In this document: positions 26,363-33,784 of the stretch, piece by piece
Numbering within the stretch: position 1 is the stretch's first letter
How the letters are laid out: the number at the start of each line of letters is the position of its first letter
Assembly (NCBI RefSeq): GCF_001692445.1
Contig: NZ_MAQA01000036.1
Coordinates: 1-51,004, forward strand
From: Oerskovia enterophila
GTDB lineage: Bacteria > Actinomycetota > Actinomycetes > Actinomycetales > Cellulomonadaceae
Direction: 5' to 3'
Length of the DNA stretch: 51,004 nt
Program-made: the position numbers and the translations under genes
The notes under the pieces: model-generated
Database searches by the model: none
What the model was told of the DNA's origin: nothing
The model's input: only the letters and a program-made list of their open reading frames with translations

Positions 26363-27531
26363 CCGACCACCTCCGCAACGTTCCTGTGGTCCTGCCCACG
26401 GGCGCTCCAGCACGACGTCGGCGTGGCCTGTTCCCCCACTACCAGTGGGCGACCTGGCTCTACTGGGTCTGCCTGGTCGTGACCGGGTTCTCGATGCTCC
26501 TGACGGCACGCCAGGACGCGCTGCTCACCCCGGAGGGCCTCGGGATCGGGGTCCTGCTCGCCGCGCTCGTCACGCTGCTGCTCACGGCGATCATCCGCCG
26601 TCTCGACCTGTTCGAGGACGAGCCGGGCCCCCTGCTGCTCGCGGCCTACGCGTGGGGCTTCGTGGCCGCACCGACCATCGTCGTGGTCGCGAACGACCAC
26701 CTGATCTCCGCGCTCGAGCGCGTCGGCCTGGCCTCCTGGTCGGCTGCCCTCGCGGGGCCGACCGACGAGGAGCTCATCAAGGTCCTCGGTGTGGTCCTGG
26801 TCCTCTACGCGGGGCGCGCGCACGTGACCCGGCCGCTCAACGGGCTGGTCTACGGAGCCATGGTGGGCCTGGGGTTCGAGGTCAGCGAGAACATCAGCTA
26901 CATCGTGCAGGGCGCGATCATGGACCCGAACTCGGACGCCGTGGGCGCGCTCCAGGTCGGGCTGAGCAGGGTCCTGGTCGGGTTCGGCGCGCACGTGATG
27001 TTCAGCGCGATCGCCGGGTTCGGCGTGGCCTACGCGCTCACGGCGTTCCGCATCTCCGTGGCCCGGCGCATCGGCGTGGCCCTCGGGGCGTACCTGCTCG
27101 CCTGGGCCCTGCACTTCGCGTGGAACGCCCCCGAGATCTTCCTCTCGTCGTCCGAGGCCGGCGTCTTCGCGTCGGTCTTCCTCAAGTACGTGGTCCTGAT
27201 CCTCGCGTTCGTCCTGGTCTTCCGCTACGCCCGGAGCATCGACCACCACTGGTTCGAGACGGTCCTCGCCGACCAGCCCGCGGACGTCGTGACGCCGGGC
27301 GAGATGGAGGCGCTGCGGTCCGTCCACGCGCGGCGGGCGGTGCGCAAGGCGGCCCGACGCGCGGGCGGTGCGGCCGAGAGCCGCCGGCTCGCCGACCTGC
27401 AGGAGGCCCAGCTCCGGCTCGCGACCCTGCTGGGCATCTACCCTGACGGGTCGCCGCCGGTCGAGGTCCAGAAGCAGGTCGTCCACGAGATCCGCTCGCG
27501 GCTGACCGTGCCCGTCGAGGTGCCGGCCTAG
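26359..27531 (+). CDS. PrsW-family intramembrane metalloprotease
   Basis: A 390-residue polytopic membrane protein with about eight helices. Catalytic signatures are present: TDEELIK (Glu137, Glu138 and Lys141), GFEVSENISY (Glu174, Glu177-Asn178), AHVMFSAIAGFG and HFAWN. In Bacillus, PrsW starts release of sigma-W by cleaving the anti-sigma factor RsiW; here no anti-sigma gene is adjacent. A soluble C-terminal tail of about 80 residues is rich in Arg, Ala and Glu and probably helical. The GTG start overlaps the upstream stop codon, which fixes it. Confidence 0.92.
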   Translation: MTDHLRNVPVVLPTGAPARRRRGLFPHYQWATWLYWVCLVVTGFSMLLTARQDALLTPEGLGIGVLLAALVTLLLTAIIRRLDLFEDEPGPLLLAAYAWGFVAAPTIVVVANDHLISALERVGLASWSAALAGPTDEELIKVLGVVLVLYAGRAHVTRPLNGLVYGAMVGLGFEVSENISYIVQGAIMDPNSDAVGALQVGLSRVLVGFGAHVMFSAIAGFGVAYALTAFRISVARRIGVALGAYLLAWALHFAWNAPEIFLSSSEAGVFASVFLKYVVLILAFVLVFRYARSIDHHWFETVLADQPADVVTPGEMEALRSVHARRAVRKAARRAGGAAESRRLADLQEAQLRLATLLGIYPDGSPPVEVQKQVVHEIRSRLTVPVEVPA

Positions 27532-27540
27532 CCTCCGCGC

Positions 27541-27584
27541 GGCTCGGTCGAGCGCCCGAGCCGGGGAGCCGCCGGGTCTCCCCG
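27541..27584. terminator. Tandem hairpins between convergent genes
   Basis: GGCTCGG (27541-27547) pairs with CCGAGCC (27556-27562), and CGGGGAG (27562-27568) pairs with CTCCCCG (27578-27584). They lie between the PrsW and ABC-F stop codons. Confidence 0.55.
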
Positions 27585-27603
27585 AGCTCCCTGCGTGCAG
27601 CCG

Positions 27604-29400
27604 TCAGCCGAGGTGCACCACGTCGCCCTTCCAGGTCCGCCGCAGCCACCGGTCGTGCGAGGCGACCACCACGGCCCCCGGCCACGTCTCGACCGCGGCC
27701 ATGAGCTCCTCGGCGAGCGCGAGCGAGATGTGGTTGGTCGGCTCGTCGAGGAGCAGCACGTCGGGGGCCTGCGTCACGAGCATCGCGAGGACCACGCGGC
27801 GCCGCTGGCCCACGCTCAGCATCCCGAGCGGTCGGTCCAGGTCGCGGGGGGCGACGAGGCCGTGCGCGTTCACGAGCGGGCGGTCCGCGGGGTCCTGACC
27901 CGTGATGAGGGCGAGCAGGTCGCGCGGGGTGCGTTCGTCGTCGTGCAGGCGGACGTCCTGCTCCAGCAGGGCGACCTCGACGCCTCGCGCACGCCCCACG
28001 GTGCCCGACGTCGGCACGAGGTCCCCCGCCAGCACGTGGAGCAGCGTCGACTTGCCCGAGCCGTTGGCCCCGGTCACGAGGAGCTTGGCGCCCGGCGCGA
28101 GGTCGATCGACGGGACCCCCGCGGCTCGCAGGTCGAGGCGGGGACGGCCGGGCGTCGCAGGGTCGGGCTCGGTCGCCCCTCCCTGCACGACGACGTCACG
28201 CGCCCAGAGCGCCAGGCCGTCGGTGCCGTTCGACGCCCCCTGGGAGCCGCGCCGACCGCCCGACCGCCCGGGCGACGAGCTCGTCGCCCGCTCGCGCACG
28301 AGGTGCGGCGGCGCGAACCGCAGCGGCTCCGGGGGCTTGCGCACCTGCTCGGCCTCGAGCGTGTCGAGGCGCTGCTGGGCGTTGCGCACGCGCCGGGAGA
28401 CCTGCGACTGCACGCGCTCGCCCTTGGCGTCGTAGAGCAGCTTGGACTGGTTGCCGCGCTCACGGTTGTGCGAGACGTTGCGGGCCGTGGTCGCGACCGA
28501 CCGCCGCAGCGCCTTGAGCTCGTCCTGCTCGGCCGCGAACTGCTGCTCCCAGCGGGCACGCTCGACGCGCTTGGCCCGCAGGTAGTCGCGGTAGGTCCCC
28601 GCGTACAGCGTGCCGCCCGTGCGACCCGCGGAGCTGGCCTCCTGCGAGGGGTCGAGGTCGAGGATCTCGGTGCAGACCTCGTCGAGGAACACCCGGTCGT
28701 GGCTCGCGAGGAGCACGGCCCCGGGCAGCGCGCGCAGCGCGGTCGCGAGGAACTCGGCGGCCTCGTCGTCCAGGTGGTTGGTCGGCTCGTCGAGCAGGAG
28801 CGCGCCGGGCTGGCGGATGAGGAGCGCCGCGAGGCCGAGGCGCGTGCGCTGGCCGCCCGAGAGCCGCGCGACCAGGCGGCCGCGGTGGATCACGTCGAGG
28901 CCCAGGCCCGCCAGCGCGCGGGAGGCACGGGCGTCGGCCCCCCACACGTCCGACTGCTCGGCGCGCGCGAGAGCCAGGTCGTAGGCCGCAGTGAGGGCAT
29001 CGACGTCAGCGGACCCGTCGTCAGAGCTGGGCCGGGCTGCACCCCGGCCAGGTTCTGACAACGAAGCGAGGGCCGCAGCGGCCGCCTCGAGCTCGCGCTC
29101 GATCTCCCGGACCCCCGCGAGGGCGTCCTCGACGACCTCGCCGACGGTCGTCGTCGGACCGTAGGGGAACTCCTGGTGCAGGTAGCCGAGGTCGGCCGGG
29201 CGGGTGACGACCCCGGAGTCGGGGTCCTCGACCCCCGCGAGGAGGCGGAGGAGCGTCGACTTGCCGACACCGTTCTCACCGACCAGGCCGGTCCGGTGGC
29301 CGGGGTCGACGGCGAGGTTCACCCCCGCCAGGACCGTGCGGTCGCCGTAGGACTTGGTGAGGTCCGTGGCAGTGAGGAGGGACGGAGAGGCATGGGGCAT
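27604..29400 (-). CDS. ABC-F family ATPase with palindromic-element insertion
   Basis: A 598-residue protein with two ABC domains and no membrane segment. The first domain has GENGVGKST, LSGGQRTRLG and LLLDEPTNHLDD. The second has GANGSGKST, an unusual LSVGQRRRV signature and LLLDEPTNHIS. The linker between them is long and Arg/Lys-rich. ABC-F proteins act on the ribosome; some protect it from antibiotics, others assist translation. Residues about 113-127 (LSEPGRGAARPSSDD) are encoded by a 46-bp palindrome and lie in a variable segment. I set the start at the ATG behind AGGTGA; a GTG 49 codons upstream is in frame and possible. Confidence 0.92.
   Translation of the reverse strand: MPHASPSLLTATDLTKSYGDRTVLAGVNLAVDPGHRTGLVGENGVGKSTLLRLLAGVEDPDSGVVTRPADLGYLHQEFPYGPTTTVGEVVEDALAGVREIERELEAAAAALASLSEPGRGAARPSSDDGSADVDALTAAYDLALARAEQSDVWGADARASRALAGLGLDVIHRGRLVARLSGGQRTRLGLAALLIRQPGALLLDEPTNHLDDEAAEFLATALRALPGAVLLASHDRVFLDEVCTEILDLDPSQEASSAGRTGGTLYAGTYRDYLRAKRVERARWEQQFAAEQDELKALRRSVATTARNVSHNRERGNQSKLLYDAKGERVQSQVSRRVRNAQQRLDTLEAEQVRKPPEPLRFAPPHLVRERATSSSPGRSGGRRGSQGASNGTDGLALWARDVVVQGGATEPDPATPGRPRLDLRAAGVPSIDLAPGAKLLVTGANGSGKSTLLHVLAGDLVPTSGTVGRARGVEVALLEQDVRLHDDERTPRDLLALITGQDPADRPLVNAHGLVAPRDLDRPLGMLSVGQRRRVVLAMLVTQAPDVLLLDEPTNHISLALAEELMAAVETWPGAVVVASHDRWLRRTWKGDVVHLG
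29017..29062. repeat. 46-bp palindromic element inside the ABC-F gene
   Basis: GTCGTCAGAGCTGGGCCGGG (29017-29036) pairs with 29043-29062 at 16 of 20 positions. On the coding (minus) strand it reads in phase G-TTG-TCA-GAA and encodes LSEPGRGAARPSSDD. It has the same length as the copies at 18268-18313 and 48195-48240. Confidence 0.87.
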
Positions 29401-29562
29401 GGGGTCACCTGACTGGAAGGGCGCCACGGCGGCACAGGAGGCTGCCTGCCGACGTCGAGCGCTGCCGGGACGCGACGAGGTGGTCACGTCGCGGGGCGAC
29501 GTCGGGGCGCGAGAGGAAGGGGGTCTCGCGGGCAGGCTCAGATCCACATGGGCCCCACACTA
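29401..29562 (-). promoter_or_regulatory. Structured leader of the ABC-F gene with possible MWI mini-ORF
   Basis: On the minus strand TAGTGT (-10, 29557-29562) is followed after 7 nt by ATG-TGG-ATC-TGA (29549-29538), a three-residue ORF. The leader then has hairpins CGCGAGA/TCTCGCG and ACGTCG/CGACGT, ending 150 nt later at the ABC-F ATG. Antibiotic-resistance ABC-F genes are often controlled by leader attenuation. A GTG overlapping the mini-ORF is in frame with the ABC-F protein and is the competing explanation. The rest of the 323-nt gap holds the hairpin at 29677-29708; the remainder shows nothing. Confidence 0.45.
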
Positions 29563-29676
29563 CGCGGTCGCCTCGGCGCCCCGCGACCGCATTGTCGGGC
29601 TGCTCCCGCCGCCTGCCTCCACTCCGGCCGTCTCGACCCGGGGCGCCCTGGAGGGCACGGGCTGGTGAGCCGCGAG

Positions 29677-29708
29677 CGGCGCCCGTCCCCTCGCGGGGAC
29701 GCGCGCCG
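29677..29708 (-). terminator. Hairpin after the carboxypeptidase gene
   Basis: GTCCCC-TCGC-GGGGAC with an outer CGGCGC/GCGCCG pairing across a small internal loop (29677-29708), 16 nt past the minus-strand stop codon. Confidence 0.65.
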
Positions 29709-29723
29709 TTCGGCGTGAAGTCG

Positions 29724-31679
29724 TCACGGGGTCGCCGTGGGCTCCTGGGTCACGAAGGCCGTGGACGTCGGGTCCGAGGTCGGTGTCGGGTCCGGTGTCG
29801 AGGTCGGCGGAGCCGTCGGCGTCTCGGTCGGCGGGGTGGTCGTCGGCGGGTCCGTCGGGTCCGGCGTCTCGGTCGGCGGGGTGGTCGTCGGCGGGTCCGT
29901 CGGGTCCGGCGTCTCGGTCGGCGGAGTCGTCGTCGGGGGGTTCGTCGGCGTCGGCGGGTCCGTCGGCGCGGGCGTCGTGGGCGTCGGGTTCGGCGTGGGA
30001 GCCGGGCTCGGCGGCGTCGTGGGAGGTGTGGTGGGCGGGGTCGTCGGCACCACCGGAGGGGCCGTCGGCGTCGCGGGAGTCCCCCCGGTGTAGCGGTCCG
30101 GCATGGCGCCTGCCGCGTAGAACTCGAAGTGCCAGGGCTCGGGCTTGCGGCCGTCGAGCCGCGCCCACGACGGGTTGTCCCACCCGTAGTCCGGTGCGTG
30201 CAACCGCATCCACAGGTACTCGGCGCTGCGGCCCGTGGAGACGGGCTGCCCGACGTCGATCGCCAGGCCCCAGCCGTGCTGCGAGGTGCCCGGCACGGCG
30301 GCGAGGTACGGCTTGGCGGCCTTGACCGCGACCTGCGCGTCGTAGCTGCGGTACGAGTCGGTGATGCGGAGCGGCTTGCCGAACTCCTTCTGGTACTCGA
30401 CCGCGAGCGCGTTGAGCTGCTCGGCGGCGTCGCAGCGCAGGCTGTGCCCGGAGGCGAAGTCGAGACCGCAGAGCACCGAGTCCGGCAGGAGTCCGTTGCC
30501 GTACTGCGCGGTGCTGTCGGCGTACTTGGCGACCACGGCCGCGAGCTGGTCGGCGAGCGTGCCGCCGGCGGGGGCCGTGATGCCTGCGGCCGGCAGGACG
30601 TCGCCGGGCGCCAGCGCGTAGGACGGGCCCATGAGCTCTGCGAGCCGGGTCGCGGCGACCACGACGTCGTCGAGCGTCACCAGGTCGTCGTGGTCGGGGG
30701 CGTCCTCGTCGGTCGGGTCGCCGGTCAGGTCACCGGGGAGCGGCGCCCCGTCCTCGACCGTCCCGTCCGGAAGGACGGTGTCGTCGGGCGCCACCGCACC
30801 GTCCAGGACCGTGCCCGACGGCGTGTCCCCGCCCGCCGCGTCCGGCGCCACCGGGGCCGTGGGCTCGGGCGGGACGGGAGCGAGGTCGGTCGCCAGGGCG
30901 TCCGCGGCGCCTGCCGGCACGTACCCCGCGGGCAGGCCGGACGACACGGTGTTCGCCGCCGCGGCAGCGTCCACGACGTCGGAGGGTGCTGCGGTGGCCC
31001 CGGGCCCTTCGACCACACCGGAGGACCCAGGAGCCGCAGGCGCGACAGGGGCGACCGGCGCCAGCGGAGACAACGGTGCGGGGGCGGGCGGTGTGGCCAG
31101 GCCGTCCAGGAAGAAGCTCCCGGCCCCGCTCGTGCTGGTCCCGCCGCCCGTTCCAGGAGCGCTCCCACCGGCAGCAGCCTGCTGCGCCTGGTAGGTGGCC
31201 AGCAGCATGCCGAGCTCCGAGCGGGCCTGGAGCACACCGTCCGGGACCTGCGCCTCGGCCGCGATGTACTCGTCGGAGCGGTCGACCGCAGCGACGACCC
31301 GTTCGAGCTGGACGTCCTCGTGCGGCGGTTCGTAGGCGGCGGGGAGCACGCCGAACGCGGCACCCGGGGTCGGGGTCTCCGGCGCGGCGTACTCGACCGA
31401 CCAGGACTCACGGTGCGTGATCGACGACCCCACGAACCCGACGGTCATGACCGACCCGAGCACGAGCGTGGTCGAGAGGATCCACGGGACCGCGCGGGAC
31501 GTGTGGCGCGGGCGAGCGCTCGCCGCGAGGCACGGAGGCGTCGTAGGAGCTAGAGCGTCGGTCGCGGCCTCAGTGGCGACGGGGAGGGACGAGCCGGCGA
31601 CCGAGCCTGCCTCGTCGTGCGGGCTCACTGCTGCTCCCGCAGGGCGGCGTGAACGCACACGGTGCGTCGGCAAGGTCAC
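29724..31679 (-). CDS. VanY-type D-alanyl-D-alanine carboxypeptidase with Thr/Pro tail
   Basis: A 651-residue envelope protein. Residues about 60-85 form one membrane helix, followed by a 260-residue Ala/Pro/Asp-rich low-complexity region. The peptidase M15 domain has YRSYDAQ, SQHGWGLAIDVG and EPWHFEF (zinc ligands His, Asp, His). Beyond it lies a tail of about 120 residues, mostly Pro and Thr, with 15-residue repeats. It should trim the terminal D-Ala of peptidoglycan stems outside the cell. The tail resembles a wall-spanning or glycosylated linker; no LPxTG motif ends it. Start: GTG with GGAG 7 nt upstream; another GTG lies one codon earlier. Confidence 0.9.
   Translation of the reverse strand: MTLPTHRVRSRRPAGAAVSPHDEAGSVAGSSLPVATEAATDALAPTTPPCLAASARPRHTSRAVPWILSTTLVLGSVMTVGFVGSSITHRESWSVEYAAPETPTPGAAFGVLPAAYEPPHEDVQLERVVAAVDRSDEYIAAEAQVPDGVLQARSELGMLLATYQAQQAAAGGSAPGTGGGTSTSGAGSFFLDGLATPPAPAPLSPLAPVAPVAPAAPGSSGVVEGPGATAAPSDVVDAAAAANTVSSGLPAGYVPAGAADALATDLAPVPPEPTAPVAPDAAGGDTPSGTVLDGAVAPDDTVLPDGTVEDGAPLPGDLTGDPTDEDAPDHDDLVTLDDVVVAATRLAELMGPSYALAPGDVLPAAGITAPAGGTLADQLAAVVAKYADSTAQYGNGLLPDSVLCGLDFASGHSLRCDAAEQLNALAVEYQKEFGKPLRITDSYRSYDAQVAVKAAKPYLAAVPGTSQHGWGLAIDVGQPVSTGRSAEYLWMRLHAPDYGWDNPSWARLDGRKPEPWHFEFYAAGAMPDRYTGGTPATPTAPPVVPTTPPTTPPTTPPSPAPTPNPTPTTPAPTDPPTPTNPPTTTPPTETPDPTDPPTTTPPTETPDPTDPPTTTPPTETPTAPPTSTPDPTPTSDPTSTAFVTQEPTATP
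29821..29955. repeat. 45-bp tandem repeat in the carboxypeptidase tail
   Basis: Two identical 45-bp units (29821-29865 and 29866-29910) and a third degenerate unit (29911-29955). Each encodes a 15-residue Pro/Thr unit containing TPPTETPDPTDPPTT. Sequence identity at DNA level suggests recent expansion or ongoing homogenisation. Confidence 0.9.
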
Positions 31680-31823
31680 CACGAGACTCCAATTGTCCGG
31701 TCTTGCGTCTTTCGACGTAGCGAGGCTATCGCGAGAAAGGCCAAACTCAAGCCTGGACGACGAACGGCGTGTACGCCACCCCTCCTGGATGAACACTGAG
31801 GGTGACTTCTCAGGTTGCGCGAG

Positions 31824-31829
31824 CACAAT
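31824..31829 (+). promoter_or_regulatory. -10 element of leaderless coiled-coil lipoprotein gene
   Basis: CACAAT, then 6 nt (GGGCGC), then the ATG at 31836; no RBS is present. Confidence 0.6.
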
Positions 31830-31835
31830 GGGCGC

Positions 31836-32375
31836 ATGGACACCTCGAACCCGTTCCAGGCGCCCCCCGCGCAGCGCACCCGACGCCCCCGCCGGAGTGC
31901 CGCCGTCGGGCTCGCGCTCGTGCTGTCCACGTCCCTGCTCGGCGCCTGCGGCGACGACGGGAGCATCACCCTGCCCGAGTTCACCATCACGAGCGACCAG
32001 CTCGACCAGCTCCTGAACGACGCCAAGGCCCAGGCCGAGACCATCGGTGCCGACGTGCAGTCCCTCGTCGACGGGCTCGGCTCCCTGCCCGAGGACAAGC
32101 GTGCCCAGGTCGAGGAGGCCGTGACCTCGGCACGGACCGCGTCGCAGGACCTCCAGGCCGCGATCGACGAGGCCGCGACCGCGAGCGAGGACACCAAGGC
32201 GGAGGCGGAGCAGCGCGTCGCCGAGGCACGGACCCGGCTCGACGAGGCCTCGGCACGGCTCCAGTCCGCGTCCGACGCGGTCGAGTCGGCCGACCAGGCG
32301 GTGAGCTCGAAGCTCGACGAGCTCCGCACGGAGGTCGACAAGCTGTCGGCCGACGTCGAGGACGCCACGTCCTGA
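31836..32375 (+). CDS. Coiled-coil lipoprotein
   Basis: A 179-residue exported protein. An N-terminal signal peptide ends in the lipobox LLGAC (Cys38), followed by the short linker GDDGSITLPEFTITS. The remainder is an almost continuous Ala/Glu/Asp-rich coiled coil (residues about 50-178). No enzyme motif is visible. The segment SLPEDKRAQVEEAV matches TLPSGLRLEVEDAV of the secreted protein at 42363-42839, so the two appear paralogous. It is divergent from the carboxypeptidase and shares a 156-nt promoter region with it. A role as an envelope spacer or tether is only speculation. Confidence 0.85.
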   Translation: MDTSNPFQAPPAQRTRRPRRSAAVGLALVLSTSLLGACGDDGSITLPEFTITSDQLDQLLNDAKAQAETIGADVQSLVDGLGSLPEDKRAQVEEAVTSARTASQDLQAAIDEAATASEDTKAEAEQRVAEARTRLDEASARLQSASDAVESADQAVSSKLDELRTEVDKLSADVEDATS

Positions 32376-32414
32376 CGGCCGTGTCGCACCCCGCCGGGCG
32401 AGGAGCCCGCGGGG

Positions 32415-32420
32415 CAGACT
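32415..32420 (+). promoter_or_regulatory. -10 element of leaderless phosphotransferase-like gene
   Basis: CAGACT, then 5 nt (GAGGC), then the ATG at 32426. Confidence 0.45.
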
Positions 32421-32425
32421 GAGGC

Positions 32426-33631
32426 ATGCCGTCCGCCGCTCCCCCGCCCGAGCCCGCGCCTGCCCGCACGCCCGTGCCCGACCTCGACGAGACCCTCGCG
32501 TTCGCAGGCGTCGCCCTGGGCGCCGCGCTCGCCGAGCCCGAGGCCCTCGGCGGGTCGGCGAGATCCCTCGTCGTCCGTGCCCGCGTGGTCGCGGGGCTCA
32601 CGACCGACCGCCTCGACACGACCCGCGCCGCCGCGCGCGCCCCGGGCAGCACGGTCGTCGTCAAGCGGTTCCTCGACAGCCCCGGGACGCACGGCCTGCC
32701 GTTCGAGCACGAGGTCGCGGGGCTCCTGGCGCTCGACCGCACGCCCGTGCTCCTGGCCGTGGACGAGGCGCACCGCCTGCTCGTCATGAGCGACGTCGGC
32801 GACGGGCCGACGCTCGCCGACCTGCTGCTCGGCACCGACCGCGACGCGGCCTGGCGCGGAGCCCTCTCGTGGGCGACCGCGCTCGGCGAGCTCGCGGGCG
32901 CCTCGGGGCCGCACGTCGAGCGGTTCTCGGCCGAGCTCGCGGCCCGCGGCGTCGTGCGCGGGTGGGACCTCGAGGCTGACGCGCGCGCCGGGGTGCACCG
33001 GCTCGTCGCGGCCCTGCCCACGCCCACGGACCTCGCGCGCGACCCGCTCGACGCGACCCTCGCGTTCCTGCACGACGACCTCGAGGCCCTCGCGAGCCTG
33101 CGTGCGCCGGGGAGCGCCGTCGTCGTCTCCCCCGGGGACACGTGCCCCGACAACGCCGTCCTCACGCCCGCCGGGTGGGTCTTCCTCGACCTCGAGGACA
33201 CCACGGCCCACCACCCCGCGCTCGACGCCGCCTACACGCTCATGCCGTTCTCGACGTGCTGGTGCGTTTTCGACCCGCCGCCCGGCCTGACCGACGAGCT
33301 CCTCGCGGCGTTCACCGCGGGGCTCGGTCGGCACCTGCCCGACGCCGTCGCCGAGCCCGCCTGGACCCGGGACGTGCTGGTCGCGAGCGCAGGATGGATC
33401 CTCGCCATGACGGGCTGGCTCCTCGACGGAGCGGTCGAGGACCGCCCGCGCGTGGGGCCCGAGGGGCGCTCGCCGTCGTACCGCCAGCTCGTGCTGTCCC
33501 GGTGGCGCTGGGGCGCCGAGCACCTGCGGGACGTCACCCCGGGCATCGCGTCCCTCCTGTCCGACGGCGTCGCGTGGGCCGAGCGCGAGTGGGGACCTTC
33601 GCCGTCGGGCGGGTATCCCGCGTTCTCCTGA
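32426..33631 (+). CDS. Aminoglycoside phosphotransferase-like kinase-fold protein
   Basis: A 401-residue protein with an APH-like fold. The ATP-side Lys lies in STVVVKRFLD. The catalytic loop is SPGDTCPDN: it keeps the Asp and the distal Asn but lacks the His of the usual HGDxxxxN. FLDLEDT holds the metal-binding Asp. The N-terminus is Pro/Ala-rich. The changed loop means it may phosphorylate an unusual substrate or have lost activity. It starts 50 nt after the lipoprotein stop codon but has its own -10, so transcription may be separate. I make no claim of antibiotic resistance. Confidence 0.8.
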   Translation: MPSAAPPPEPAPARTPVPDLDETLAFAGVALGAALAEPEALGGSARSLVVRARVVAGLTTDRLDTTRAAARAPGSTVVVKRFLDSPGTHGLPFEHEVAGLLALDRTPVLLAVDEAHRLLVMSDVGDGPTLADLLLGTDRDAAWRGALSWATALGELAGASGPHVERFSAELAARGVVRGWDLEADARAGVHRLVAALPTPTDLARDPLDATLAFLHDDLEALASLRAPGSAVVVSPGDTCPDNAVLTPAGWVFLDLEDTTAHHPALDAAYTLMPFSTCWCVFDPPPGLTDELLAAFTAGLGRHLPDAVAEPAWTRDVLVASAGWILAMTGWLLDGAVEDRPRVGPEGRSPSYRQLVLSRWRWGAEHLRDVTPGIASLLSDGVAWAEREWGPSPSGGYPAFS

Positions 33632-33664
33632 ACCTGCCGCTGCGTCCGCGCCGAGCCTCACGAC

Positions 33665-33678
33665 GGGACCTAGGTCCC
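33665..33678. promoter_or_regulatory. DevR/DosR-like box, distal, upstream of doxX
   Basis: GGGACCTAGGTCCC is a perfect 14-bp palindrome that matches the core of the mycobacterial DevR box (GGGACT-type half sites in a 14-bp dyad). It lies 107 nt before the doxX-like start and near a DevS-like kinase gene. Confidence 0.65.
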
Positions 33679-33687
33679 CCGAGATCC

Positions 33688-33701
33688 TCGACCTTCGCCC
33701 C
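33688..33701. promoter_or_regulatory. DevR/DosR-like box, proximal, degenerate
   Basis: TCGACCTTCGCCCC matches the pattern GGGACCTTCGGCCC at 11 of 14 positions. Its centre is 23 bp from the centre of the distal box, about two helical turns, as in paired DevR sites. Confidence 0.42.
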
Positions 33702-33784
33702 AGGTCACGCCCCTCGCGCTCCGGTGGAATGGAGTCAACGAACCGGAAGGGGATCCGGTCCTGGAGACGAGGAAGACAGACGAC

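Noticed and set aside
29737-30093. A Gly/Val-repeat open frame on the plus strand
   Set aside because: It is the complement of the Pro/Thr tail repeats of the carboxypeptidase gene; it has no RBS and no independent support.
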